From an uncultured Flavobacteriales bacterium (GTDB taxonomy: Bacteria > Bacteroidota > Bacteroidia > Flavobacteriales_G > Salibacteraceae): a DNA stretch of 64,000 nt. A program made the position numbers and the translations under genes. The stretch is taken from positions 33,183-97,182 of the forward strand of contig CAJVZZ010000012.1 in the NCBI GenBank assembly GCA_913020435.1. Reading direction: 5' to 3'. Below are positions 45,440 through 52,524 of this stretch, one piece after another (position 1 is the stretch's first letter; each line of letters begins with the position of its first letter). The notes beneath the pieces are model-generated. The model saw only the letters and a list, made by a program, of their open reading frames with translations. It did no database searches and was not told the DNA's origin.

Positions 45440-46711
45440 TTATTGCAAGACCAATTTTTGAATCGAGCTTCCGCTTTCATTCGAAATTGAAAGGAAATAA
45501 ATACCCGATTGCAAGTGATTAAGATTCAATTGAATATCAGACTGAATTGCTGAAGCTTCAATATTTTGATTGTGAACCAATGCACCACTTAAGCTGACTA
45601 AATTTAGATACAGCGCTTCATTAGCAATAGCGTCTAAGCTTAGTGTAATTTGCTTGTCAGTACTTGGGTTAGGGAATACAGTAAAACCTGTTGCAGTGCT
45701 TACTTCATCAATAAATGTTTCTATAGAAGTAGTGTCTTTTGGAGCAGCCTCAAGAACGATTTTTGTCTTCTTAAAAATGTAGTTTCCATTTCTACTTCCA
45801 CCAAAACCATTCATTTCGAGTTTCCAATAATTCAATGAGTCCATTTTTACGAAGTAGGCTGTGCTATCTTCTATGTTATAGGCACGAGTGGCAAAATTGT
45901 AAGACTTCCAATCGTAACCCACTTTGTTTATTTTATCCGTAAACATTAAACTTTTTACATCTTCAAAAGTTGCTGCATCAGCTAGGTTTTCGGCTTTAGA
46001 TAACCCAAGGTTAACATTGGCTCTGATTCCACTTACACTATATGGCGTAGGAACATACTCAATGTACTTCGAGAAAACTAAATGCCATACTCCGTTTGGT
46101 TCAAGGTTCAAGTTTTTATCCTGAGAAATAGAGTAATAGCCAAAGTTCTTGCCAGGGAAATCATCTTTATCTAGTACTCTATGAACTTTTCCTGATCCAT
46201 CCAAATTAGCTATCGTAAAGTAATATTTACCTGAGGCTAATCTAGAGATCCACAGTTTTTTGACATCTCCGCTTGCAGTAACCCAAACAAAAAGGCTATC
46301 TCCAGTAATGTGATGGGTAATTACGCTGTATGTTCCCCAACCTAAATCAGTTGCACTTCCAGTTCTTCCATTGTTCAAAGCACCGCTGTTCCAAGTGTCC
46401 GATGGGTTATGCCAAGGGGTCCAAGTAGAAAGACCGTTGGTATCTAATGTTGCAGTGTCTGCAATAGCACCTTTCGGATATAGATAAAGATTAGCTCCAT
46501 AAGCCGTATTAGCTAATATAGCGCCTGAAAACCCATTGATTTGGAAGCCTAAATCCCAGCTGTTTCCTGCAACAGAAGTTTCTGTGTCGTCGTCTAAGTT
46601 ATACCAAACCGTGTTGGCATATCCAGCTCCAATAGAGACAGTGTCTAATTGTGCGTTGCCAGAACTAAAAAGTCCTGAACTTATAAATAGTGATAGTATT
46701 AGTTTTTTCAT
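45440..46711 (-). CDS. HmuY-like protein with T9SS type A sorting domain
   Basis: A 423-residue exported protein: signal peptide ending FSSGNAQ, a HmuY-like body and a C-terminal T9SS sorting domain (FTVFPNPSTDKQITLSL, GIYFLSISNESGSSIQKLVLQ, last about 80 residues). The body has YANTVWYNLDDDTETSVAGNSWDLGF, the same register as the HmuY lipoprotein's opening, and VGYDWKSYNFATRAYNIEDS with YFVKMDSLNYWKLEMNGF, matching its end. So this is a second haem-binding candidate, delivered through type IX secretion instead of the lipoprotein route. It has its own promoter and a candidate operator at 46821-46836. Confidence 0.83.
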   Translation of the reverse strand: MKKLILSLFISSGLFSSGNAQLDTVSIGAGYANTVWYNLDDDTETSVAGNSWDLGFQINGFSGAILANTAYGANLYLYPKGAIADTATLDTNGLSTWTPWHNPSDTWNSGALNNGRTGSATDLGWGTYSVITHHITGDSLFVWVTASGDVKKLWISRLASGKYYFTIANLDGSGKVHRVLDKDDFPGKNFGYYSISQDKNLNLEPNGVWHLVFSKYIEYVPTPYSVSGIRANVNLGLSKAENLADAATFEDVKSLMFTDKINKVGYDWKSYNFATRAYNIEDSTAYFVKMDSLNYWKLEMNGFGGSRNGNYIFKKTKIVLEAAPKDTTSIETFIDEVSTATGFTVFPNPSTDKQITLSLDAIANEALYLNLVSLSGALVHNQNIEASAIQSDIQLNLNHLQSGIYFLSISNESGSSIQKLVLQ

Positions 46712-46742
46712 TTTATTTAGATTTATTCTTAATATTATAGAG

Positions 46743-46773
46743 CAAATGTATCGGTGGCACTCTTGTTTGACAA
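46743..46773 (-). promoter_or_regulatory. Promoter of the T9SS HmuY-like gene
   Basis: On the minus strand TTG at 46771-46773, a 20-base spacer and a perfect TACATTTG at 46743-46750, 32 bases before the start codon. Confidence 0.8.
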
Positions 46774-46820
46774 TCGCACCAATGAGGTAAAACGGTCACT
46801 TTTTACTGGTAAAATACGAG

Positions 46821-46836
46821 TACCACGTTTATGGTA
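46821..46836. promoter_or_regulatory. Operator copy 1, TACCAC-N4-ATGGTA
   Basis: TACCACGTTTATGGTA. It lies 47 bases upstream of the -33 element of the T9SS HmuY-like gene. Same palindrome as at 48922 and 49642. Confidence 0.65.
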
Positions 46837-46884
46837 GTACTTGTTCAACCTAATTATTTGATTAGTTTCTGGTTAATATAGGGA

Positions 46885-47388
46885 TTAGCCTTGGCTACTT
46901 ATGTTGTTTTTGGTCAATCCTAAAAGAATTAAAATAACACTAGCTGAGTAGCAAACGGTCATTAACATCCCTGAAAACATCACAACATAACTCACCCACT
47001 CAAAGCCGAACCAAACAAAGTATATTCCTCCAAAAGTTAAGTTTACGGAGAGTAGAGGCTCTAAGATTAAAAAGTTTCTGAGCCTAATATTCATAGGCAC
47101 TCCATAAAGCAGCACACTTATGATTAAGAAAATTACAGATAAGGAAAGAAAATGGGTGTGTAGAATGTTAAACATTTCGTGTTCAGACTTTTTAAACTTC
47201 ATCACTTCAGCTAGTTCGTCTGCTTCATTTCCGGTGTAGTTTTCTACTATGCCTTTGGAGTTCGAATTAGTGGTTTCATTTACGAACCCTAACCCTAAAT
47301 AAAAGCCTATGGAAACTGTTATGGTGAAAAGGGCTACTAACCATTTAAGCTCTCTTGGGAGCCGAGTTAAGTAACCAGACGTAATCAA
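46885..47388 (-). CDS. Four-helix inner-membrane protein of the haem locus
   Basis: A 167-residue integral membrane protein with four hydrophobic helices (about 16-36, 77-97, 106-128 and 134-156). A hydrophilic loop after helix 1 carries many Asn, Glu and Lys and leads to HEMFNILHTHFLSLSVIFL, where three His at the membrane edge could be haem or metal ligands. TTG start follows the TAA of the FMN-binding protein gene without a gap; no ATG is available before residue 60. Together with the FMN-binding protein it could form an electron-transfer pair; this is inference. No family recognised. Confidence 0.6.
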   Translation of the reverse strand: MITSGYLTRLPRELKWLVALFTITVSIGFYLGLGFVNETTNSNSKGIVENYTGNEADELAEVMKFKKSEHEMFNILHTHFLSLSVIFLIISVLLYGVPMNIRLRNFLILEPLLSVNLTFGGIYFVWFGFEWVSYVVMFSGMLMTVCYSASVILILLGLTKNNISSQG

Positions 47389-47940
47389 TTAAATCGCTCC
47401 GTTTTCTTTTGCAATAAACAAAGACTGAAGCAATTTATTTACCGCCTGTGTCATGCTTGTCGCTGATATAGTTGCTCCTGAAATTCCATCAACTTCCTGG
47501 TAGATTGTAGGTCGGTCAGAAATTCCCATTCCGTTAAATTGGTTTAACCAACGTGGCGTGCCTATTTGTCGGCCATGTTGTTCGCGGTAGATAAGCACTT
47601 TGGCTTTTGTGATAACCAATTCGGGAGAAAGAACCACCATGTAGTCAAAGACATTCTTCATGCTATTTGCCTGTGAAACATATAGATATCCAATTTTGAT
47701 ATTGTTTTTGTGTACTTCATAAAAATGCTGATTCATTTCTAGTTTGGCGACCGATTCTACAGATTCCGAAACTCTTACCTTTTTTAGAGAAGTAGGAGTT
47801 TCGATTCCGTAAATTTTTGATAGTGCGTTCTCGACTTTCGTTTTTAGGGGAGCCGACCACTTCTCCTGACAAGCAGCACCAACCTGGATCCCAAACAATA
47901 CAACACTTAAAAGAAATAATCTAAAACTAACGAACAACAT
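47389..47940 (-). CDS. Exported FMN-binding-domain protein
   Basis: A 183-residue protein with signal peptide (FRLFLLSVVLFGIQVGAACQ) and an FMN_bind domain. The end, YQEVDGISGATISATSMTQAV, is the SGATxT/S-type site at which FMN is covalently attached to Thr or Ser in RnfG, NqrC and NosR-like proteins. Flavin is attached outside the membrane by ApbE, not encoded here. The frame opens at a TTG at 47949, but the ATG at 47940 gives a better signal peptide; it overlaps the DUF6607 gene by 14 bases. A role in reducing ferric haem or iron at the periplasmic face is a reasonable inference from context. Confidence 0.82.
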   Translation of the reverse strand: MLFVSFRLFLLSVVLFGIQVGAACQEKWSAPLKTKVENALSKIYGIETPTSLKKVRVSESVESVAKLEMNQHFYEVHKNNIKIGYLYVSQANSMKNVFDYMVVLSPELVITKAKVLIYREQHGRQIGTPRWLNQFNGMGISDRPTIYQEVDGISGATISATSMTQAVNKLLQSLFIAKENGAI

Positions 47941-48844
47941 ACTTTGCAATTAAGGCTTCAATTTCTGCTTTTTCTTCATAATTATTCCCGTAAAACAGGT
48001 GCTCATAAATGTGCTTATCTTCCACTTTATCCTTAAGCTCTAAGTTCTTTTGTTCTCCGTAAACATCCTCCCAAACAGTTCGTACAACAGCCCATTTATT
48101 TTGATTCTTTGCCCACCATTCTCTGGCAGGGTTACAGTCTTCATTCGCTCTGTTGACATAAGTATTGTAGCCTTTTTCTTGCACCAATAAAACATCTTCT
48201 TTTCCATCTTCACGAATCACTTTATCATTATCTTGTTCGTGTAACCAATCTTCACCCTTGATTTGAACTCGATTACCCCTTTTCATTACGTTGTAATCGC
48301 TACGTTTAGTATATTCTCTTCTTGGAAGTGGAGAGTCAGCCTTGTTATACCATGAGGCAGTTCCGTCAACATGCGTCCAAGTCGCTGTCCCTGTATATCT
48401 TGGGCTATCGTCTACCTGGTAGACCTCTTGCGTCCACTTACCCTCAACCTCTTTTTTAGACTTAGGCTCATAAACCCATTTGTTATTTTTGTCAAAGCGA
48501 TATACTTCAGTTTTTTCAAACGTCCAGTCTTGTCTCCAGTGTTTAATAATCATGGAATCGTTGATAATAAGCAAGTGCTGAAGCACTATTTTATTTTCGG
48601 TTTGCTGTATGATTTTGGCATATTCAAAGGCTGCTGAAGTATAGTCAAAAGCCATTTCATAATCGATTTCAGGTGCGAAAGTTTCTGTGTATTTGAATGC
48701 TACGTTGTAACAACCTGCCATTGAAATAATAGCTTGAATATCTTTTTGTTTTTTATCTTTTTGAGCGTTTAAAACAAACGAATATCCAGTCAGTAACGCT
48801 AAAGTTAAAAGCAATGGTTTTCTCAATAGTAAATTATATTCCAT
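47927..48844 (-). CDS. DUF6607-type exported protein
   Basis: A 305-residue exported protein with signal peptide (LLLTLALLTGYSFVLNAQ). The core resembles the DUF6607 family found next to HmuY-type haem genes: MAGCYNVAFKYTETFAPE, IIKHWRQDWTFEKTEVYRFD, GTATWTHVDGTASWYNKADSPLPRREYTKR (described in parts), and CNPAREWWAKNQNKWAVVRTVW. Rich in Trp and Tyr, likely a beta-barrel or sandwich that binds a lipophilic ligand such as haem. First gene of a minus-strand operon with the FMN-binding and membrane proteins. Promoter and operator lie just upstream. Confidence 0.75.
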   Translation of the reverse strand: MEYNLLLRKPLLLTLALLTGYSFVLNAQKDKKQKDIQAIISMAGCYNVAFKYTETFAPEIDYEMAFDYTSAAFEYAKIIQQTENKIVLQHLLIINDSMIIKHWRQDWTFEKTEVYRFDKNNKWVYEPKSKKEVEGKWTQEVYQVDDSPRYTGTATWTHVDGTASWYNKADSPLPRREYTKRSDYNVMKRGNRVQIKGEDWLHEQDNDKVIREDGKEDVLLVQEKGYNTYVNRANEDCNPAREWWAKNQNKWAVVRTVWEDVYGEQKNLELKDKVEDKHIYEHLFYGNNYEEKAEIEALIAKYVVR

Positions 48845-48867
48845 GATTTATTGTAATTAATTTTTCA

Positions 48868-48898
48868 CAAAACTAAAGGCCTCTTTCTCCAAAATCAA
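48868..48898 (-). promoter_or_regulatory. Promoter of the DUF6607 operon
   Basis: On the minus strand TTG at 48896-48898, 20-base spacer, TAGTTTTG at 48868-48875, 23 bases before the start codon. Confidence 0.78.
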
Positions 48899-48921
48899 TC
48901 CCTACTTTGGGTCAATCTACC

Positions 48922-48937
48922 TACCATAGTGATGGTA
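48922..48937. promoter_or_regulatory. Operator copy 2, TACCAT-N4-ATGGTA
   Basis: TACCATAGTGATGGTA, perfect six-base arms. It is 23 bases upstream of the -33 element of the DUF6607 operon, a position suited to an activator. It lies just after the regulator gene's stop codon region. Confidence 0.68.
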
Positions 48938-48940
48938 TTG

Positions 48941-49588
48941 TTAATTAGAAATTAACCCCACATTTATGGCATACATTGTTAATTCGGTGACAGACTTTAT
49001 TCCTAATTTTTGAAAGATATTTCTTCTATGGGTATGAATAGTGTGGTGACTTAGGTGTAGCTTCGTTGCGATTACTTTATTGGTAAAACCACTGGTAATC
49101 AATGCTGTTATTTCATTTTCTCTTGCGGATAATGCAGTAGGTTCACAGCTAACAATTTCGTCGGTTGTAAACTGCTTGTTTAGAATAATATCTAAAACCT
49201 TATTGCAGTAAAATTTCTCGCCTTTTGCAATAGCAAAAACTGCATGAATAACCTCAGCCTCATCACATTGTCGAGTCAGATATCCTTGAATTCCTTTTTC
49301 TAATACTCGCAGTACTTCAAGTGGTGATTCAATATCGGAAATTATCAGAATTTTCAGATCTGGATATTTACTTTTTAGTTCAATGGTAGAATCAAAAGAG
49401 AAGTGCTCCTTTGAACCTGGATCGATCACAATTATTTCGAAATCACCATTCTTCAATGAAGTAAACATTTGTTCTTCAGTGTGAACTGTCTGAATGTTAT
49501 TTACTCCGCCACCCTTTTGCAAAACGGCATTAAGCCCGTTCGCCATAAGCACATTTGCGTTTGCATTCAGTATGTTGAGGTCTTTCAT
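48941..49588 (-). CDS. NarL/LuxR-type regulator with an atypical receiver domain
   Basis: A 215-residue DNA-binding protein. The C-terminal LuxR helix-turn-helix is intact: ALSARENEITALITSGFTNK, then VIATKLHLSHHTIHTHRRNI and FQKLGIKSVTELT. The N-terminal part follows the receiver fold (IIVIDPGS with the Asp phosphorylation position, ILIISD, GIQGYLTRQ), but the acidic pair expected after the first strand is replaced by ANAN, and the conserved Lys of LLK reads Arg. So phosphorylation is doubtful and the protein may respond to a ligand or be constitutive. No partner kinase is adjacent. It probably binds the TACCAY-N4-RTGGTA site in front of itself and two other haem-locus promoters. Confidence 0.85.
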   Translation of the reverse strand: MKDLNILNANANVLMANGLNAVLQKGGGVNNIQTVHTEEQMFTSLKNGDFEIIVIDPGSKEHFSFDSTIELKSKYPDLKILIISDIESPLEVLRVLEKGIQGYLTRQCDEAEVIHAVFAIAKGEKFYCNKVLDIILNKQFTTDEIVSCEPTALSARENEITALITSGFTNKVIATKLHLSHHTIHTHRRNIFQKLGIKSVTELTMYAINVGLISN

Positions 49589-49610
49589 TATTTAGAACGA
49601 TTCTAAAGAG

Positions 49611-49641
49611 CAAAGATGGTATCAAATTGTTAGAACACCAA
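49611..49641 (-). promoter_or_regulatory. Candidate promoter of the regulator gene
   Basis: On the minus strand TTG at 49639-49641, a 20-base spacer and CATCTTTG at 49611-49618 (one mismatch to TAnnTTTG). Confidence 0.5.
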
Positions 49642-49657
49642 TACCATTAATGTGGTA
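49642..49657. promoter_or_regulatory. Operator copy 3, TACCAT-N4-GTGGTA
   Basis: TACCATTAATGTGGTA, directly adjoining the -33 element of the regulator gene itself, which implies autoregulation. A shorter palindrome, TACCTAAAGGTA, follows at 49675-49686 with different spacing. Confidence 0.65.
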
Positions 49658-49686
49658 TTTGGTTAATTAAAAAGTACCTAAAGGTA

Positions 49687-50306
49687 GTTAGTTATACTAA
49701 GGATTTTCGGTTGCTTGACAACCCGTTTTTCAAAACTAAAAGAGCGATTAAATACTGAATTGAATTATAGGCTCAATGTCTAAATTAAGTTGTGGAGCGA
49801 ATCGGATTCGATAGGTCTAATGATAGCATCTTATTTGAGAAGAACATGCTAGAATAAAAAAATAATAAAGATAACCTTAGATTACTTGCTTAATAAACAT
49901 ATTACGAGTTGAAACTCTTAATATTTAGTCTTGCCATTAAGCTTTTTAGGTGATATTTCCCTATATATCAAACATTTAATTGACTTAGTTGGATATTTTT
50001 TCCTTTGTCTTGTATGAAGACTTATTAATTAGGGCAGTAAGTATTTTTTTTGGGCTTTTTTTAATGTTAAGATACAGTGAGACAAAAAGTTTAAACTAAA
50101 TGATTAGGGGTTGTCGAGGTGATCCTCTCCCCTCATACTGTTAAGGATTTACAGTTAATTAATTGAGTGTTTATTTTTATTGTTTAACTATCTCTGATGG
50201 GAATGTAAGTTAACCAACAAAGCGATGGGGACCTTTCTACTAATCATATTAAAAGACTGTTCAATAACTTTTTAAGCTTTTTTGTTTTGGTAAAATATCT
50301 TTGGAA
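49687..50306. other. Gene-free stretch
   Basis: About 620 bases between the regulator operator and the 3' end of the histidine kinase gene. I find no open frame of protein-like composition and no RNA gene. The only structure is the 63-base repeat at 50077-50139. Confidence 0.5.
50077..50139. repeat. Diverged dispersed copy of the tRNA-Leu-associated repeat
   Basis: By hand count 45 of 63 positions match, without a gap, the block at 35055-35117: GTGAGACAAAAAGTTTAAAC here against GAGAGACAAGAAGTTTATAC there, and later TGTCGAGGTGATCCTCTCCC against AGTCGAAGTGAGTCTCTCCG. The CTCTCCCCTCATACT end looks like a tRNA 3' terminus, but no tRNA precedes it. Confidence 0.6.
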
Positions 50307-51428
50307 TTAGCGGTTTATTCTAAAGGAAAAAGTAGATCCTTCTGATACCTCAGACGTTACCGAAATGTCACCTCCAATTTGATCTAATATTCTTTTGGCT
50401 GAAGCTAAGCCAACACCAGTGCCTTTATTCTTAAATCGATCTATAGTATTTAGAGTCGAAAATAATGCAAATATATTTTTAATATTTTCATTCTTAATAC
50501 CAACGCCATTATCTGAAATCTCAAATAAATAATGCTCATTCAAAATCTTACAGACTATACCAACCTTCACAATCAATTTGTCATTATATTTAATCGCGTT
50601 AACCAACAGGTTAAGTAAAATTTGCTTTAAAGCACCTTTATTCGTTTTGATTAAAACGTTTGTGCCTACCAAATTAAATTCGACTTTACGTTCCGCATCT
50701 ATTAACGAAATAATATCTGTTAATAATTGTTCCAAATCAATTTCAGTCAACTTATCTGTTGAGAACTTATCCGTTTGGTAATAGTCAAAAATACTATCTA
50801 CCAAATCGTTTAAGTTTTGGAACGATGTCCCTAAAAGTCCCAGATATTGTTCTTGTTCTTCACCTGACAATTTAAAGTCTTCATCAGTTAACATATTTAA
50901 AATTCCAGTAATGTTAGCCAAAGGAACTTTTATATCGTGTGTAACAATTCTAGCATAGTTTTCTAACTGCTCGTTTCTTTTTACGAGCTCTGTTGACAGA
51001 GCTTTCGATTTTTCTTTTGCAAACAATAACTCTTGCTCATAAAGCTTCCGTTGCGAAATATCCACAATCGCCGAATTATTTAATATTACTTCTCCCTCTG
51101 AATTCACTGCACTAACAGTGTTTACTAATACTGATATTTTTTCTTTATCATGAGTAATAAATTGAAAGTTAATTTCCTTAATAAACTTTTGTTGAATTAA
51201 CCTAGGCGAATAATGAGTTTCATAGTAAATCTTCCCTCCAGTATTTAGGAATTCTTGGAAATACATTTTATTCAAAACCTGAGTCCGATTCAGTCCCATA
51301 ATTTGAAGCAAAGTATCGTTGATTTTCACAATTTTACCATCAGATAAACTAGATAAAAAACCACATGGAGCTGTATTGTATATATCAATATTTCCTATTT
51401 GAAACTCTAAGTCATCCGATTCACGCAT
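50307..51428 (-). CDS. Soluble PAS-domain sensor histidine kinase
   Basis: A 373-residue cytosolic kinase with no membrane segment. An N-terminal PAS domain (about 8-130) contains YNTAPCGFLSSLSDGKIVKI and NTGGKIYYETHYSPRLIQQK, a form also found in the PAS domain of Bacillus RsbP. Then HisKA with the phosphorylated His164 in IVTHDIKVPLANI and HATPase_c with LLNLLVNAIKYND, ISDNGVGIKNENI and GTGVGLASAKRI. The gene is 14 bases after an RsbQ-like hydrolase gene, so the hydrolase probably makes or delivers the signal this PAS reads. No response regulator is adjacent; the NarL-type protein at 48941 is not the usual partner class for HisKA. Confidence 0.9.
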   Translation of the reverse strand: MRESDDLEFQIGNIDIYNTAPCGFLSSLSDGKIVKINDTLLQIMGLNRTQVLNKMYFQEFLNTGGKIYYETHYSPRLIQQKFIKEINFQFITHDKEKISVLVNTVSAVNSEGEVILNNSAIVDISQRKLYEQELLFAKEKSKALSTELVKRNEQLENYARIVTHDIKVPLANITGILNMLTDEDFKLSGEEQEQYLGLLGTSFQNLNDLVDSIFDYYQTDKFSTDKLTEIDLEQLLTDIISLIDAERKVEFNLVGTNVLIKTNKGALKQILLNLLVNAIKYNDKLIVKVGIVCKILNEHYLFEISDNGVGIKNENIKNIFALFSTLNTIDRFKNKGTGVGLASAKRILDQIGGDISVTSEVSEGSTFSFRINR

Positions 51429-51442
51429 AAAAATACTGAGGA

Positions 51443-52240
51443 TTAGTTTATTAAGAACTCATTAATGGCAGCAATAGTTTCTTCTGGAGCGCTCATTTGA
51501 GGGCAATGTCCTTGAGCTTTTTTAAGCAACGAAATTGAACTTCCTAGTATAGAGCGATGAACATACTTAGACACCTCTTCGGGTGAAATGAAATCGGGTT
51601 GGCAATATAAAATCAAAGTTTTTGTAGATACTTTTCCTAGAATTTCGCGATCATCTCCTAAAAAAGTAACTCGTGCAAAGTGTTTAGCAATTTCAGGAAC
51701 ACTCCTACAAAAACTAGTCTCTAATTCTTTAGTCAGTTCGGGCCTATTAGGGTTACCCATTATAGCAGGTGTTATTGCACTTGACCAGCCTAAATAATTA
51801 CTTTCTAGAGTCTCTAACATCTCTTGAATTTGAGTTTCTTCGAATCCACCAACGTAATCTCCATCATTAATATATTTAGGAGAAGGACAAATCATAATCA
51901 ATTTATCAATCAAATCTCCCCTCTTAGCCGCCACATGAGCTCCTATCATAGAACTTACAGAATGTCCAATTAAAGTTACTTGACTTAAAGATAACTCTTC
52001 ACAGACTGCAATAATATCATCGGCATGCGCTTCTAATGAACTATATTTTTCAAAATCATATTCATCAACATCAGAATCACCAGAACCTAATAAGTCAATT
52101 AGGACCACTTTAAAACGATTTTCAAAAGCAGGGAGTATAAATCTCCACATATTTTGATTACAGCCGTACCCATGAACGAAAAAAAGAGTTTTTATACCTT
52201 CTCCGCTAACTTTTACATTATTTCTTTTAATCACACCCAT
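51443..52240 (-). CDS. RsbQ-like alpha/beta hydrolase
   Basis: A 265-residue cytosolic hydrolase. The sequence follows Bacillus RsbQ closely: IKRNNVKVSGEGIKTLFFVH, GYGCNQNMW, FDYVGSG-equivalent LIDLLGSGDSDVDEYDFEKY, the nucleophile elbow GHSVSSMIG (Ser about 94), CPSPKYINDGDYVGGFEETQ and QGHCPQMSAPEETI with the catalytic His; Asp is in CQPDFISP. RsbQ acts upstream of the PAS phosphatase RsbP in stress signalling, and its plant relatives KAI2 and D14 are hormone receptors. Here it pairs with a PAS histidine kinase. The ATG at 52240 (MGVIKRNN) fits RsbQ better than that at 52261. Confidence 0.9.
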   Translation of the reverse strand: MGVIKRNNVKVSGEGIKTLFFVHGYGCNQNMWRFILPAFENRFKVVLIDLLGSGDSDVDEYDFEKYSSLEAHADDIIAVCEELSLSQVTLIGHSVSSMIGAHVAAKRGDLIDKLIMICPSPKYINDGDYVGGFEETQIQEMLETLESNYLGWSSAITPAIMGNPNRPELTKELETSFCRSVPEIAKHFARVTFLGDDREILGKVSTKTLILYCQPDFISPEEVSKYVHRSILGSSISLLKKAQGHCPQMSAPEETIAAINEFLIN

Positions 52241-52524
52241 ACTATTTCTTTTTAATAACACTCATACTTTTGACAAACAAAACATTGTTTTCCCGGAAAT
52301 AAAATGACAGAACGCATACACTCCAAATTAATAATTTTCTAATACTTTAATGTACAATTAAATTGAAGGAAACGAATCATTCTAGACTTAAACAACCGCT
52401 AAACCATTAGATATTTCAAAAATAAAAAGATGAAGATGTCCTAGTGAATAATATTGAAGAAACTTGTTATTAAAAATTACAATAAAATAATTCGGCACCA
52501 ATTCTATTACTTTGTGATTGTAAC

